A stretch of 64,000 nucleotides of DNA from Candidatus Gemmiger stercorigallinarum (GCA_019119495.1 DWWX01000042.1:35033-99032); one strand, 5' to 3'. Positions 52,625-62,318 are shown, numbered from the stretch's first letter. Notes: generated by a model not told the origin, from the letters alone. Numbers and translations are program-made.

Positions 52625-54001
52625 TTACTTGCCGACACAAAACCGTGCAAAAACCTGGTCGATGACTGCGTCGGAGGCGCGCTCGCCGGTCAGCTCGAGC
52701 AGGCTGTCGATGGCCGAATCGATGCAGACGTTGATGGCGTCCAGCGTCTGCCCGGCCCGCAGGGCCTCCAGCGCCTGATCCATCGTGCGGCTGGCCTGCT
52801 CGACGCAGGCGCGCTGGCGCTCGTTGGCGATGACGCTTGCCGACGAATCCAGGTCGGAGAGGTGCAGCAGCGCGCGCACCTGCGCTTCCAGCTCGGCGAC
52901 ACCCTCCCCTGCGCTGGCCGAGAGCTCGGCGATGTGCGGGATCTTCTGTCGAATCTTTTCTACGTCTATTTTGCGGGAGAGGTCGCTCTTATTGATGACC
53001 GCCACCACCGGGCGGTCCTTGATCTTCTCGATCAGTTCCATGTCCTCCGCGGACAGCTCCTCCGAGGAATCGAACACCGCCAGCACCAGGTAGCTTGTAT
53101 CCAGGCGCTTTTTGGCAAGCTCGACGCCCACCTTCTCCACCGGATCGTCGGTGTCGCGCAATCCGGCGGTGTCCGCCAGGTTGAGCACGATGTCGCCCAG
53201 GCGGATGGTGTCCTCCACGATGTCGCGGGTGGTGCCGGGGATCTGGGTGACGATGCTCTTTTCCTGTCCGGAAAGCAGGTTCATCAGCGTCGATTTGCCG
53301 ACGTTTGGACGCCCGACGATGACGGTGCTGACCCCTTCCCGCAGGATTTTGCCGTTGTCATAGCCGCGCAGAATGTCGTGCAGCCGGCGGCAGATCTCCT
53401 CCACCCCGGCGCGCAGGTTGTCGTCCGAGACCTCGTCGATATCCTCGTCCGGGTAATCGACCCAGGCCGCCAGCGCCGAGGAGATGGAGAGCATCCGGTC
53501 GATGACCTGATGGATTTTGGAAAAGACGGCGCCGTCCTTGGCCTGCAACGCCGCCTGAGCGCTCTGCTGCCCCTGGGAGGCGATCAGGTCCATCACCGCT
53601 TCGGCCTGGGTCAGGCTCATCTTGCCGTTTAAAAAGGCCCGGCGGGTAAACTCTCCGGCCTGCGCCGGGCGCGCTCCCGCAGCGATGCAGGCGCGCAGCG
53701 TGCGCTGCACCAGGTACACGCCGCCGTGGCAGCAGATTTCCGCCACATTTTCCCCGGTATAGCTTTTGGGCGCGCGGTAGACAAAGACCACCGCCTCGTC
53801 GATTTCGCCCTGCCCGTCGTGCACCCGGCCGTACAGGCCGCGGTAGCCTTCGGTCTGCTGTACCTGTTTGCCGGAAACCGACCGGAAAACCCGGTCCGCC
53901 ACCTCCAGCGCCTGCGGGCCGGAGATGCGCACCATCCCGATTCCGCCCGCCGCGACCGGCGTCGAGATGGCGGCGATGGTATCCTCCGAAAATGCGTTCA
54001 T
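52625..54001 (-). CDS. mnmE: tRNA modification GTPase MnmE/TrmE
   Basis: 458 residues. N-terminal formyl-THF-binding domain (DTIAAISTPVAAGGIGMVRISG), a helical domain, and an inserted G domain: G1 GRPNVGKSTL (about 224), G2 GTTRD (about 250), G3 DTAGLRDT (about 268), G4 NKSDL (about 333). Ends CVGK (FCVGK), with the essential Cys. Works with MnmG on U34. GGGAGG precedes the ATG; it has its own promoter. Confidence 0.97.
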   Translation of the reverse strand: MNAFSEDTIAAISTPVAAGGIGMVRISGPQALEVADRVFRSVSGKQVQQTEGYRGLYGRVHDGQGEIDEAVVFVYRAPKSYTGENVAEICCHGGVYLVQRTLRACIAAGARPAQAGEFTRRAFLNGKMSLTQAEAVMDLIASQGQQSAQAALQAKDGAVFSKIHQVIDRMLSISSALAAWVDYPDEDIDEVSDDNLRAGVEEICRRLHDILRGYDNGKILREGVSTVIVGRPNVGKSTLMNLLSGQEKSIVTQIPGTTRDIVEDTIRLGDIVLNLADTAGLRDTDDPVEKVGVELAKKRLDTSYLVLAVFDSSEELSAEDMELIEKIKDRPVVAVINKSDLSRKIDVEKIRQKIPHIAELSASAGEGVAELEAQVRALLHLSDLDSSASVIANERQRACVEQASRTMDQALEALRAGQTLDAINVCIDSAIDSLLELTGERASDAVIDQVFARFCVGK

Positions 54002-54049
54002 GCTAAAGCCTCCCCTTTCCCCTCTGTGTACAATCGCATAGATATTTAT

Positions 54050-54078
54050 ATTATAACAAAAAATCCCGCTTCTGAAAA
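54050..54078 (-). promoter_or_regulatory. mnmE promoter
   Basis: Minus strand TTTTCA-17-TATAAT, about 50 bases upstream of the mnmE ATG. Confidence 0.7.
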
Positions 54079-54099
54079 GCCCGCAGCGGCGCGGAACGC

Positions 54100-54130
54100 A
54101 AAAAGAGGGGCGCGCAGATGCGCGCCCCTC
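54100..54130 (-). terminator. Terminator after the GNAT gene
   Basis: Minus strand AGGGGCGCGC/GCGCGCCCCT around 4 bases, then TCTTTTTG. Confidence 0.85.
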
Positions 54131-54155
54131 CGAAGGGGTTTTAGGATATTGCTTT

Positions 54156-54812
54156 TCAAGCCGCCTTTGGCAGCAGGCGGACCTTGCTCTGGCGCACCAT
54201 GCAGTACTGCACCAGGTCGGGGTAGTGGTCGATTGTCTCGAACAGTGAGAAGCCAAAATGGCGGTAGAGGCCAACGTTTTTGGGGTTGTGGGTTTCCAGG
54301 CTGACCAGCAGGCCCTTGCGGTCGGCGCAGTCGAGCACCGCGCTCATCAGCTGTTTGGCGTATCCCCTGCCCTGACAGGAGGGGCGCACCGCCAGGTAGA
54401 TGATGTGCAGGCGGTTTTCGTCCAGCTCGTCGGTCCAGCTGCTGTTGAGGTAGTCTCTGCCGCGCAGGAAGTTGAAGAAGGTTTCCAGCGACGGGTCGTC
54501 CTTAATCAAAAAGGCGTTGGTCTTGAGGGTGCTGTACAGCTGCTCGGCAAAATACTGGAAGGGATTGTACGGCTCGGTCTCGTCCGAGACAACGATGATG
54601 CCATCCAGATTTTCATTGACAGCGTAGATCTCGCAGTCGTCCAGCATCTCATCCAGGTCGCAGCGGAACAGTTCCGGCAGCAGCTTTTCCCTTCTGTGCT
54701 GGTCGGGAATCAGCCCCTGATAGAGCGGGTCGCCCATAAAGCACTCGGTCAAAAGCGCGATCAGTTTGGTTTCATCTTGCTTTGTTACCCGATATAACCT
54801 ATCGGTTTCCAT
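54156..54812 (-). CDS. GNAT-family N-acetyltransferase
   Basis: 218 residues from ATG 54812 (a GTG four codons upstream is possible). The acetyl-CoA site VRPSCQGRGYAKQLM (about residue 140) and the late motif NPKNVGLYRHFGF identify GNAT. Substrate unknown. An insertion relative to the usual jag-mnmE neighbourhood. Its A+T content is clearly higher than that of genes left of 52 kb. Confidence 0.88.
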   Translation of the reverse strand: METDRLYRVTKQDETKLIALLTECFMGDPLYQGLIPDQHRREKLLPELFRCDLDEMLDDCEIYAVNENLDGIIVVSDETEPYNPFQYFAEQLYSTLKTNAFLIKDDPSLETFFNFLRGRDYLNSSWTDELDENRLHIIYLAVRPSCQGRGYAKQLMSAVLDCADRKGLLVSLETHNPKNVGLYRHFGFSLFETIDHYPDLVQYCMVRQSKVRLLPKAA

Positions 54813-55071
54813 GATTTCACTCACCTTAAAAAAATAAAAACAAAGCTGCAGCTCATCGATTTTCTGTTTTCCCGGGTACCTCTATTATAGCCTGCCGGCG
54901 GCGGCAAAAGCAAACCGGCTCTTCCTGCAAATTCGGATGGATTTTGCAGCCAGCCCGTTTCTCCCCTTGTCCACCGCCGGGTGATCTTGAAAATGCTCCC
55001 GTTTTCTCGTTCATGCTCTATCGTTTAAATTTATTAATGTAAAATTCATCTTTCCTTTTCCTTGATTTTAC

Positions 55072-55104
55072 AAAAAAATGGGCGAAAGCGGATGCTTTCG
55101 CCCA
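55072..55104 (-). terminator. Terminator after khpB
   Basis: Minus strand TGGGCGAAAGC/GCTTTCGCCCA around 4 bases, then seven T. Confidence 0.9.
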
Positions 55105-55121
55105 TTGGAAACAGTTTTATT

Positions 55122-56084
55122 TTAGTCCAGATCAATCTTTGCGTAGAGCGGCTTGTCCTGCGCCTCGCTCGGCGGCGTGCTGCGCGGAACCTCGCTGCGG
55201 ATGTTGTCGTTGGAAGCTGCCTTTTCCTCCTGCCGGCGCTCTCCCTTATAGGAGTCCTTTCTCGGCTGGCGTCTGCGGTTTTCGCCTTCCTCACGGTTGG
55301 AGTTCTGGCGGAAAACGTAAGGCTTCTTCTCGCCGCCCTCGCGGTTTTCCTGATTTTGGCCCTGGCCCTTTCCCTCGCCCTGCGGACGGCGGGAACCGGA
55401 GCGGCGGCCACCTTTGTTGTTGTACGGCTTTTTCTTGCCCTTATAGTTGTTGTTTTTCTTGACCGGATTGGTCGAGCTGATCACCACGCGGCGGTTCGGC
55501 TCCTCGCCGATGGAGGAGGAGGTTGCCCCCTCAATGGTGGAGACAGTGGCGTGGATAATTCTTCTTTCATACGGGTTCATCGGCTCCAGGGTGACGCTGC
55601 GGCCGCTGCGGACCACGTTGCGCGCCAGGCGCTTGGCCAGCGACTCGAGTGTCTTTTCACGCTTCTCGCGGAAGTTGCCGCTGTCGATGGTGATGCGCAT
55701 GTAGTCCCCATCCAGGCGGTTGACGGCAAGGCTGGTCAGGTACTGGATGGCGTCGATGGTCTCGCCGCGGCGGCCGATGACAAAGCCGAGGTCGTCGCCC
55801 TGCAGGGTGATGTGCAGGTTCTCCCCTTCCAGGCTTGGGGTAGCGCTGAAGGACTGCGCGCCCATCGCCCGGAGGATGGAGGAGATATATTCCACCGCCA
55901 TCTCTGCCTTGTCCTCTTTGACAAAGACGCGCACCTTTGCCGGGTAGGTCTTTAAGCCGAACAGGCCTTTTTTGGGCAGGTCAATGATTTCAAATTCCGC
56001 TTTTTCTCTTGGTACACCCAGCTGCTGGCAGGCTTCTTCGATGGCCAGGTCAACTGTTTTTCCCGTTGCAATAATCTCTTTCAA
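55122..56084 (-). CDS. khpB: KhpB/Jag RNA-binding protein (Jag-N, KH, R3H)
   Basis: 320 residues. Jag-N domain (MKEIIATGKTVDLAIEEACQ), linker, KH domain with LGFVIGRRGETIDAIQYLT (about 98), R3H domain ending PYERRIIHATVS (about 172). Unusually, residues about 205-320 form a long, highly charged Lys/Arg/Asn/Gly-rich disordered tail (NNYKGKKKPYNNKGGRR...). KhpB with KhpA binds RNA and affects cell elongation in Firmicutes. Canonical neighbour of yidC, 40 bases downstream. Confidence 0.95.
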   Translation of the reverse strand: MKEIIATGKTVDLAIEEACQQLGVPREKAEFEIIDLPKKGLFGLKTYPAKVRVFVKEDKAEMAVEYISSILRAMGAQSFSATPSLEGENLHITLQGDDLGFVIGRRGETIDAIQYLTSLAVNRLDGDYMRITIDSGNFREKREKTLESLAKRLARNVVRSGRSVTLEPMNPYERRIIHATVSTIEGATSSSIGEEPNRRVVISSTNPVKKNNNYKGKKKPYNNKGGRRSGSRRPQGEGKGQGQNQENREGGEKKPYVFRQNSNREEGENRRRQPRKDSYKGERRQEEKAASNDNIRSEVPRSTPPSEAQDKPLYAKIDLD

Positions 56085-56124
56085 ACTGATACCTCCTCTG
56101 ATAATCAGTGAAAAATCGCTCCCG

Positions 56125-57165
56125 TTATTCCAAATCGTCGTCGGTCACTTCAGTATAGACATCGCCATACTTTTCCGCATCCCGTTTTCTGGCCTCGGCC
56201 AGCTTCTGACGGTTAATTTCCTTCTGCTTTTTAGCGCGTTCCTTTGCTTCCGCGTCGCCTGCGCGCGCTTTCTTTTTGGCCTCGATGCGCTCCAGACGTT
56301 CCTGTTCGCGGCGCTGCTCGGCCTCCTGCTTTGCCTTTTCGGCCATCTCTTTTGGATTATAGAACTTGTTGAGCACCATGGTCTGGATCATCATGAAGAC
56401 GTTGGAGAAAATCCAGTACATACCGACGCCGGCCGGGACCTGGAATGCGATGTACAGCGACATCAGCGGCGATACCAGCAGCATGACCTTCATGCTGCCC
56501 GCACCCGGGCCCTCCAGCATGGCCGGATTGTTTTTCATCGACAGCCAGGACGGGATAAAGGCGGTGACACCGGACAGAATCGGGATCAGGATCAGCGGGC
56601 TCAGCGACAAAGACGGGGTCTCGCCCAGGTTGATGCCGAAGAAGTTCAGATCAAACGACTGCAGGGTGTTGATAAAATCGGTGCCCAGCGCCGCGTATGC
56701 CTCGGGGTTTGCCTGAACCGAGGAGATGATGGCCGTCTGTGGGGAGTACTGGCTGAAGGCCACTCCCAGCCCCTTCATGATCTCGGTGGCCTGTGTGATG
56801 ACATCGGCGCTGATGCCGAGGATGTGCTGCATGGGGTTGTAGATAACGTCGATCAGACCAAAGAGGACCAGCAAGGTGATCAGCATCGGCAGGCAGCCGC
56901 CGGCCGGATTATATTTTTCACGCTGGTAGAGCTTCTGCAGCTCCTCGTTCATCTTTGTCTGGTTTTTGGCGTACATCTTCTGGATCTCCTGCATCTGCGG
57001 CTGGATGGCAGCCATCTTGGCAGAAGATTTCTGCTGCTTGATGGACAGCGGCACCAAAACCAATCTGACCAGCAGCGTAAACAGGATCAGCGACCAGCCG
57101 TAGCTGTGCAGGATATTGTACAGCAGGCGCATGATCAGCCCTAGCGGATAACCAAGAATATTCAT
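56125..57165 (-). CDS. yidC: Membrane protein insertase YidC/OxaA
   Basis: 346 residues. 60KD_IMP core: YGWSLILFTLLVRLVLVPLSIKQQKS (with the conserved groove Arg), a coiled cytoplasmic region (IQPQMQEIQKMYAKN), PAGGCLPMLITLLVLFGL, and late helices. The C-terminus is a long charged tail (about 280-346) that can bind ribosomes. No lipoprotein signal, unlike Bacillus SpoIIIJ. Part of the rpmH-rnpA-yidD-yidC-khpB operon. Confidence 0.96.
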   Translation of the reverse strand: MNILGYPLGLIMRLLYNILHSYGWSLILFTLLVRLVLVPLSIKQQKSSAKMAAIQPQMQEIQKMYAKNQTKMNEELQKLYQREKYNPAGGCLPMLITLLVLFGLIDVIYNPMQHILGISADVITQATEIMKGLGVAFSQYSPQTAIISSVQANPEAYAALGTDFINTLQSFDLNFFGINLGETPSLSLSPLILIPILSGVTAFIPSWLSMKNNPAMLEGPGAGSMKVMLLVSPLMSLYIAFQVPAGVGMYWIFSNVFMMIQTMVLNKFYNPKEMAEKAKQEAEQRREQERLERIEAKKKARAGDAEAKERAKKQKEINRQKLAEARKRDAEKYGDVYTEVTDDDLE

Positions 57166-57260
57166 CGAAAACCTCCATTCTGCACCTCTGCCCCCTCACA
57201 GATGGGGCGCGGGCGCCTGTGCCCGGCGGGACATTTCTGGTATAGGCTTGCGCCCGCCTT

Positions 57261-57518
57261 TTAAAGGCTGTGGTAGTGTCTGTCCCTCTCCTTTTTTCCG
57301 GGCTTTTTTTCGGGGACCGGGTCGTAGCCCCCAGGATGAAAAGGATGACATTTTAAGATGCGCCGCAGCGCAAGATATCCTCCCTTAATTGCTCCAAACC
57401 GTTCGATTGCTGTAAAGGCATAAGCCGAACAGGTGGGGTAAAAGCGGCAGCAGGGCAAAAAAAGGGGAGAAATAAACTTTTGATAAAAGCGGATCAGCAA
57501 AAGCATCAAATATTTCAT
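57261..57518 (-). CDS. yidD: Membrane protein insertion efficiency factor YidD
   Basis: 85 residues. The family motif begins [12 protein letters not shown] and contains [11 protein letters not shown] (about residue 24) and [13 protein letters not shown] (about 58), the conserved Cys/Pro pattern. Usually encoded between rnpA and yidC, as here. Confidence 0.95.
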   Translation of the reverse strand: MKYLMLLLIRFYQKFISPLFLPCCRFYPTCSAYAFTAIERFGAIKGGYLALRRILKCHPFHPGGYDPVPEKKPGKKERDRHYHSL

Positions 57519-57655
57519 CTTGCATCAAAACCCCTTCCCTCCACTCCCCATTGACGAACCCCTGCCCAGCAGGCGGCCCGTTTTTTAAAGAGTCTGCTTG
57601 TTTTCTTTTTTATATAGCTGCCGCACACGCCGGCGGCAAACACCGCTTTTTCCTC

Positions 57656-58042
57656 TTACGAGACGGTTGGATCCTTTTTCTTTTTTGCCGCAGATCCTTT
57701 CTTTTCTTTATCGGGCTTTGTAAGGCTCATAATCTGTTTTTTCAGCACCGGTACAAGTTCGCTGGACTTTGCCTGTGCGGTCTTTGCCCTTGCCACAAAG
57801 ACAAAATCCCAACCCTGCCCAATCTGCGGTTCCACCTGATGAAACGCCGCGCGGATAATTCTTTTGCAGCGGTTGCGGCACACCGCCTTGCCGATCTTTT
57901 TGGTGGCGGTGATTCCGATCCGGTTGCGGCCCAGGCGGTTTTTGCAGGCATAGGTGACGATCAGCGGATGGACTGCGCTGCTTCCTTTAAAGTAAAGGCG
58001 CCTGAATTCCTTATTCAGCTTTAAGGTCGTCTTTTTGTTCAA
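57656..58042 (-). CDS. rnpA: Ribonuclease P protein component
   Basis: 128 residues. LNKEFRRLYFKG start, and the RNR motif IGKAVCRNRCKRIIR (about 50-66), which contacts pre-tRNA and RNase P RNA. The C-terminal tail is Lys-rich. Lies 194 bases downstream of rpmH, with a hairpin between them. Confidence 0.96.
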   Translation of the reverse strand: MNKKTTLKLNKEFRRLYFKGSSAVHPLIVTYACKNRLGRNRIGITATKKIGKAVCRNRCKRIIRAAFHQVEPQIGQGWDFVFVARAKTAQAKSSELVPVLKKQIMSLTKPDKEKKGSAAKKKKDPTVS

Positions 58043-58073
58043 GGCTTGTCCTCCATCCTACGATAGTGCGATA

Positions 58074-58110
58074 GATAAAAAGAAAGACCACTTATCGGGA
58101 TAAGTGGCCT
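58074..58110 (-). terminator. Hairpin between rpmH and rnpA
   Basis: Minus strand GGCCACTTATC/GATAAGTGGTC then TCTTTCTTTTTATC. Probably a partial terminator that lowers rnpA expression relative to L34. Confidence 0.6.
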
Positions 58111-58236
58111 GCTTATTCTGGAATGAAACATGGAAGGCAGAATAAACAGGAGCCTATTCCCTGTTTCCTCCCGGCATTCCCTCAAAAAGGATGCGCTGGA
58201 TATGTTGGCGGTCAGCAACAGGCTGCCGAACAGGAA

Positions 58237-58371
58237 TTAGTAGGTCAGCTGTTTTCTGCCTTTTGCTCTTCTGCGCGCAAGAACTTTGCGGCCGTTTTTG
58301 GTGGCCATTCTCTTTCTGAAGCCGTGCTCTTTCTTTCTCTGAAGCTTCTTTGGCTGATAGGTTCTGAACAT
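58237..58371 (-). CDS. rpmH: Ribosomal protein L34 (bL34)
   Basis: 44 residues: [18 protein letters not shown], then [20 protein letters not shown] and QLTY. Invariant L34 pattern. The gene is short and on the minus strand, so it is easily missed. AGGGAGG lies 8 bases before the ATG, behind a consensus-like promoter. It marks the canonical rpmH-dnaA divergent junction for the second dnaA. Confidence 0.97.
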   Translation of the reverse strand: MFRTYQPKKLQRKKEHGFRKRMATKNGRKVLARRRAKGRKQLTY

Positions 58372-58413
58372 TCTCTTTCACCCTCCCTTCAAGACGAAAC
58401 CTTACAGAATAGA

Positions 58414-58442
58414 ATTATAGACAAAATCTCGCCAAAAGTCAA
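58414..58442 (-). promoter_or_regulatory. rpmH promoter
   Basis: Minus strand TTGACT-17-TATAAT, 43 bases upstream of the L34 start codon; very strong. Confidence 0.88.
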
Positions 58443-58912
58443 GAGAGGACCGGCTTTTTTCTTCCTTCCCGCGTTCTAAAACGTCACTCGCGCCGCCTTT
58501 TCCCTCCCCCTTTCCGGCCCCCTTACAAAAAAGGACAAAAACTGCCGCCGGAATCTGTGTAGGATTACCTGTTAAAAACGGTGGAAAGCTCTTGAAAACC
58601 GAGCCGGTCCTGTGTTAAAATAAGTGGTGTAAAAATCGTTGAAAGTTATTTTTCCATCTCTTTTCCACCATTCCTGCCGCCGTTTTTAAACCGGTTTTCC
58701 TGTATCTTGAAAAGTGGTGGATTTGCTGTTGGACAACCCGTTTAATCTGCTTTTAAAATTGTGAAACAAAAGTGCATATTTATTCACCCCCTGCTTGCTG
58801 CGCTGATAGAGCGGGGGCTTTGCTATCTCTTTTTGCCTGGTTTAGGGAGTTTGCAGGCAAGGATCTTTGGCAAGATATGTGCTTTGGCATAGAACAAAGA
58901 AGGGAACGAGCT
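58443..58912. other. rpmH-dnaA2 intergenic region (upstream half of putative oriC 2)
   Basis: 470 bases without a gene. Rich in GTGGAAA, TTTTCCAC and TTTTAAA words: DnaA-box-like sites include CTTTCCACC (complement, 58580-58588) and TTTTCCACC (58661-58669). A weak promoter-like TTGGAC...TAAAAT lies near 58729-58759. The dnaA start was placed at 58913 after AGAAGGGAACGAG; the open frame upstream is not supported. Confidence 0.65.
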
Positions 58913-60304
58913 ATGGAATCATTTAAGGAATTGTTTGAGATGGTCAAGGAGTACACGCGGCAATATGTGATCGACTCCAAAGAGCTGTCTGAAATCGCTT
59001 ACCAGGTTTGGATCAAAAGCCTGGAACCGGTCAGCTTTGACGGCAACACCGCCGTTTTGTACATCAAGGCTGAATTTATGAAGAAGATTGTGGAGGAAAA
59101 ATACCTCGGCCTGCTCACCAAAGCCTTTGAGGCGGTGGTGGGCTTCCCGGTCAAGGTGGAGATCCTGTGCGAAACTTCCTCCAATCCGGAGAAGAAGGAG
59201 GTCTCCCCCGCCTCGGTGCAGACCTCTGCGCCCTCCGCGGTGCTGCCTTCCTACAGTCAGGAGGAGATCGACATGAACAGCCAGGGCGGTGAGTATGAGT
59301 ATACCTTCGCCACCTTCATCGTCGGCAGCTCCAACAAGTTCGCCCAGGCCGCCTGTCGCGCTGTCGCGCAGAATCCCGCCAGCGCCTATAACCCGCTGTT
59401 TATCTACGGCGGTTCGGGGCTTGGAAAAACCCACCTGCTGTACGCCATCGCCAGCGAGATCAAGGAAAGCCGCCCCAAAACCAACGTCATCTATGTCAAG
59501 GGCGAGGAATTTACCAACGAGCTGATCGCCGCCATCGGCAACGAATCCACCCAGGACTTCCACGACAAGTACCGCCAGGCGGACGTGCTGTTAGTCGACG
59601 ATATCCAGTTCATCGGCGGCAAGGAGAGTACCCAGGAGGAGTTCTTCCACACCTTCGATTCGCTCTACCAGGACAACAAGCAGATCGTCCTGACCTCCGA
59701 CCGGCCGCCCAAGGAGATCAAAACGCTGGAAGAACGGCTGCGCACCCGCTTCGAGTGGGGCCTGATCGCGGACATTCAGCCGCCGGATTTTGAGACCCGC
59801 ATCGCCATCATCAAGCGCAAGGCGGAGCTGTTGGATCTGGAAATCCCCAGCATTGTCGAGGAGTACATCGCCAACCACGTCAAAAACAATATCCGGCAGC
59901 TGGAAGGGGTCGTCAAAAAGCTCAACGCCTACAACAAGCTGGCGCAGACCCCTCCCTCCATCCTGCTCGCGCAGAGCGCCATCCGCGAAATCCTCACCGA
60001 CAACCAGCCGATTCCGGTCACCGTCGAGCGAATCATCTCGGAGGTGGGACGCACCTTCGGGGTCAGCCCGGAGGATATCCGCTCCTCCAAGCGCTCCTCC
60101 CAGATCTCCAACGCGCGGCAGATCGCCATGTACGTCATCCGTGAGATCACCCAGATGTCGATGGCTGCCATCGGCAACGAGTTTGGCGGGCGCGACCACT
60201 CCACCGTCGTCTACGCAACCAGCCAGGTGGTCAAAAACATGAAGCAGGACACCAAGTATAAGGAAACTGTGGAGGATATCATCAAAAATATCCGCGATTC
60301 TTAA
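58913..60304 (+). CDS. dnaA: Chromosomal replication initiator DnaA (copy 2)
   Basis: 463 residues. Walker A GGSGLGKTH at about 166, Walker B LLVDDIQF with D229/D230, RLRTRFEWG, and domain IV with the standard signature FGGRDHSTV (Asp about 428). The linker between domains I and III is about 20 residues longer than in copy 1 and Ser/Pro-rich. Clearly the same family as copy 1 but many substitutions throughout; not a recent duplicate. Sits at the canonical site next to rpmH and has its own downstream unwinding element. Confidence 0.97.
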   Translation: MESFKELFEMVKEYTRQYVIDSKELSEIAYQVWIKSLEPVSFDGNTAVLYIKAEFMKKIVEEKYLGLLTKAFEAVVGFPVKVEILCETSSNPEKKEVSPASVQTSAPSAVLPSYSQEEIDMNSQGGEYEYTFATFIVGSSNKFAQAACRAVAQNPASAYNPLFIYGGSGLGKTHLLYAIASEIKESRPKTNVIYVKGEEFTNELIAAIGNESTQDFHDKYRQADVLLVDDIQFIGGKESTQEEFFHTFDSLYQDNKQIVLTSDRPPKEIKTLEERLRTRFEWGLIADIQPPDFETRIAIIKRKAELLDLEIPSIVEEYIANHVKNNIRQLEGVVKKLNAYNKLAQTPPSILLAQSAIREILTDNQPIPVTVERIISEVGRTFGVSPEDIRSSKRSSQISNARQIAMYVIREITQMSMAAIGNEFGGRDHSTVVYATSQVVKNMKQDTKYKETVEDIIKNIRDS

Positions 60305-60310
60305 AAATGG

Positions 60311-60347
60311 CGGGGCGGTTCTTTTGTGAAAAACCGCCCCGTTTTTT
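60311..60347 (+). terminator. Terminator after dnaA2
   Basis: CGGGGCGGTT pairs with AACCGCCCCG around a loop, then TTTTTT. Confidence 0.92.
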
Positions 60348-60979
60348 GTGCGCATCGATGTGGAAATTCGCTTTTTGTTGCACCTTTCCACCTCTTTTCA
60401 GCCCTCTTCCGCTTTCCACATTTCACCTGTTTCCACGTCGCTTGCATCCCGTCCTCTCTCTCCTCTCCTTTTTGCCCCAATCGCTCAACTTGTTTTTAAC
60501 ATTTTCCACGAGGTTTTCAACTGTTTTCCGCATCCTGTTTCCTCCTCTCCACTTTTTCACAAAAAATATCGCGGTTTTTCCAAGGGTCTATTTTCGCTTT
60601 TTTCCCTTCATCCTGCGCATTTTTATCGATTTTAACAAATCCACCACCCCTACTACTATTACTATTCTTTTGATTCTTTCTTTCCTTCCCTTTCCATCAT
60701 TGGAAGGCATGGTTTGAAAATCAAATTGCTAAAACATTTTGCAACCAGAAGGTAAAAGGCTTGCGGGCGGGACAGGGATTGACGGAATTTTTGTTCCACA
60801 TCCATACCCACCCCTGTCTTTCCTGTGCGCACAGTTCTTGCAAGAAATCTTTTGTTAGGCCTTTTTTTAAGGGCAGAAATGTGTTATAATTATTTTTACA
60901 AATGCCCTCCCAGCCCTGATTGCCAAGGCTGAGGGATAGAATGGTTCGCTTTTTTAGTTTTAAGGAGGAACTCCCCATC
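60348..60979. other. Putative oriC unwinding region 2 (dnaA2-dnaN2 gap)
   Basis: 632 bases without a gene, strongly C/T-skewed. A run of DnaA-box-like sites: CTTTCCACC (60384-60392), CTTTCCACA (60412-60420), GTTTCCACG (60429-60437), TTTTCCACG (60502-60510). Then AATCCACCACCCC and TACTACTATTACTATT (60651-60666), a DnaA-trio-like run very close to the Bacillus one. An extended -10 (TGTTATAAT, TATAAT at 60885-60890) then serves dnaN. Confidence 0.78.
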
Positions 60980-62086
60980 ATGAAAATTATCTGCGAAAAG
61001 GACCTTTTGGTCGAAGCAGTTTCCAATGTGGCGCGCGCTGCCTGCGCCAAATCGCCGGTTCCGGCGCTGGAAGGCATCCTGCTCAAGGCGCAGGATGGTC
61101 AGCTGCAGCTGACCGGCTACGATCTGGAGCTGGGCATCGTCACCACCATCGAGGCCAAAACCGAGCAGCCCGGCCAGCTGATCCTGTCAGCCAGACTGCT
61201 GCTGGACATCATTCGCCGCATCCCGGCGCAGACGGTCAGCATCCTCTCGGATGAGCGGGACCTGGCGACCATCCGCGGCGGTGCTTCGGAATTTACCATC
61301 CCGGGACTCAACGCGGAGGAATATCCGGAGCTGCCAAACTTTGAGCAGCAGTCGGATCTGGTGCTCAAACAGGGCGTGCTCAAGTCGATGATCGACCAGA
61401 CGCTGTTTGCCATCGCGACCACCGACTCCAAGCCGGTGCACACCGGTTCGCTGTTCGACGTCAAGGACTCCTGCGTCACCCTGGTTTCGGTGGACGGCTA
61501 CCGGCTGGCGCTGCGCAGGGAGCCGATTGTCTCCGACCTGACCACCCGCTTTATTGTGCCGGGCAAAACGCTGGCGGAGATCTCCAAGCTGCTCAAAGAG
61601 GAGGACGAGGAGGCTTATCTTGCGCTGTCGCAGAAGCACATCGTCTTCCGCATCGGCGGTTACTACGTTGTCTCCCGCCTGCTGGAGGGCGAATTCCTCG
61701 ACTACAATGCGGCCATCCCGAAGGTCAGCAAGACAACGGTTAAAATCAATACCCGCAGCCTGACCGACGCGGTGGAGAGAACTTCTCTGCTGATCTCCGA
61801 CCGGCTGCGCAGCCCCATCCGCCTGTCCGCGATGGACCAGAAGGTGCAGCTGAACTGCTCGACCTCGATGGGCAAGGCGCACGACGAGGTGGACTGCGAG
61901 ATGAGCGGCGAGGCGGTCAGCATGGGCTTTAACAACAAGTATCTGATGGACGCGCTCAAGGCTTCCGACTGCGATATGGTCAAGCTGGAGATTAACGGCG
62001 CGCTCTCTCCGATGCGGATTCTGCCGCTGGAAGGGGAAAGTTTCCTGTTTCTGGTGCTGCCAGTGAGGGTGAAGAACGATGACTAA
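60980..62086 (+). CDS. dnaN: DNA polymerase III beta subunit, sliding clamp (copy 2)
   Basis: 368 residues, identical in length to copy 1. Starts [20 protein letters not shown], has [29 protein letters not shown] and the C-terminal [12 protein letters not shown]. Shares the overall pattern with copy 1 but differs at very many positions. TAAGGAGG lies 11 bases before the ATG. Overlaps the S4 gene start by 8 bases. Confidence 0.97.
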   Translation: MKIICEKDLLVEAVSNVARAACAKSPVPALEGILLKAQDGQLQLTGYDLELGIVTTIEAKTEQPGQLILSARLLLDIIRRIPAQTVSILSDERDLATIRGGASEFTIPGLNAEEYPELPNFEQQSDLVLKQGVLKSMIDQTLFAIATTDSKPVHTGSLFDVKDSCVTLVSVDGYRLALRREPIVSDLTTRFIVPGKTLAEISKLLKEEDEEAYLALSQKHIVFRIGGYYVVSRLLEGEFLDYNAAIPKVSKTTVKINTRSLTDAVERTSLLISDRLRSPIRLSAMDQKVQLNCSTSMGKAHDEVDCEMSGEAVSMGFNNKYLMDALKASDCDMVKLEINGALSPMRILPLEGESFLFLVLPVRVKNDD

Positions 62087-62300
62087 TACCGAGAAAGTTT
62101 TGATTACAACCGAGTTTATCAAGCTCGATTCTTTTTTGAAGTATGCGGGTTTGACCGATACTGGCGGACAGGCCAAGGAGATGGTGCTGGAAGGAATGGT
62201 GAAGGTCAACGGGGAAGTCTGCACCATGCGGGGCAAAAAAATCCGCCCCGGCGACGTGGTGGAGGCAGCTGGCCGGCGCTTTGAGGCGGCTGCAGAGTAA
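62079..62300 (+). CDS. S4-domain RNA-binding protein YaaA/RlbA-like (copy 2)
   Basis: 73 residues: [26 protein letters not shown], then [21 protein letters not shown]. Shares CTMRGKK and the TGG.AKE core with copy 1. Starts inside the end of dnaN2 (8-base overlap), a tighter arrangement than in cluster 1, where a repeat separates the genes. Confidence 0.9.
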   Translation: MTNTEKVLITTEFIKLDSFLKYAGLTDTGGQAKEMVLEGMVKVNGEVCTMRGKKIRPGDVVEAAGRRFEAAAE

Positions 62301-62318
62301 AGCAGGAGGGAAAAACGG

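Noticed and set aside
58772..58912. Longer dnaA2 starting at 58772
   Set aside because: The added 47 residues are not DnaA-like and have no ribosome site; MESFKEL at 58913 matches the family start.
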